NCBI GenBank assembly: GCA_036873755.1
Contig: JAVTVY010047922.1
Location: forward strand, 124,001 to 188,000
Source: Hanleya hanleyi
Lineage: Eukaryota > Mollusca > Polyplacophora > Lepidopleurida > Hanleyidae
Direction of reading: 5' to 3'
Length of the DNA: 64,000 nt
Within the stretch, counting starts at the first letter, position 1, and the number at the start of each line of letters is the position of its first letter. Positions 63,981-64,000 of this stretch are shown in pieces. The notes beneath the pieces were generated by a model. That model had not been told where the DNA came from and ran no database searches. It saw only the letters and a list, made by a program, of their open reading frames with translations. The translations under genes and the position numbers were made by a program.

Positions 63981-64000
63981 TTAGATGACGACTTTACAAC

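Larger units (their letters stand above)
63421..64000 (+). mobile_element. Naiad fragment (vi), 5'-truncated, runs off the window
   Basis: Starts at GTTAATCGCTATATAAATGA, a point after the reverse transcriptase active site. It continues through the C-terminal coding part and the RNA-like module to the window end at ACTTTACAAC, with the 3' terminus outside. Confidence 0.85.

Noticed and set aside
1..64000. tRNA or rRNA genes
   Set aside because: No convincing pair of A and B box sequences with a cloverleaf, and no rRNA-like sequence, was found by eye.

Overview
The window is animal nuclear DNA, AT-rich, and consists almost entirely of transposable elements and their debris. The elements recognised are a Maverick/Polinton, several Penelope-like elements of the Naiad type, an L1-Tx1-like LINE, a second LINE of the jockey/I-like group, and TTAA-flanked MITEs. 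This mix suits an invertebrate, probably a marine lophotrochozoan such as a mollusc, but the species assignment is inference. No host gene could be identified with confidence and no tRNA or rRNA gene was seen.

Layout. 1-6.35 kb: a diverged long repeat (family LR, copy A) split by an L1-Tx1-like LINE (about 923-4928). 6.35-15.5 kb: minisatellites, tandem repeats, a pair of 220-230 bp direct repeats and a 5'-truncated Naiad fragment. 15.55-17.02 kb: a second Naiad fragment with most of its reverse transcriptase. 17,760-32,697: a complete 14.9 kb Polinton bounded by the 6-bp target duplication GCCGTT and by 2.3 kb terminal inverted repeats. 33.2-34.5 kb: satellite-like repeats. 35.2-44 kb: a nest of insertions. 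LR copy D holds a nearly full Naiad on the minus strand with a head-to-tail partial copy, that copy holds a TTAA MITE, and a LINE follows. 44.3-50 kb: LR copies B and C. 50-57.5 kb: unclassified sequence, two opposed copies of an unknown protein-like segment, and a roughly 180-bp satellite. 57.5-64 kb: small repeats, a second MITE, and a Naiad fragment running off the window.

The Polinton carries, left to right, a regulatory block (tandem repeats, a 40-bp CCAAT-box array, a TATA box), a protein-primed family B DNA polymerase gene on the plus strand, and on the minus strand a packaging-type ATPase, a chromodomain integrase, an adenain-like protease, and only the C-terminal stub of the major capsid gene. 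Replication, integration and proteolysis functions are represented. The capsid set is not, so the copy looks unable to build particles, yet its ends and target duplication are intact. The polymerase gene has a 106-bp spliceosomal intron inside motif B.

The observation I rate most worth following is a roughly 110-nt RNA-like module. It lies downstream of every Naiad reverse transcriptase here and recurs in small non-coding repeats. Two helices show compensatory base changes between copies.
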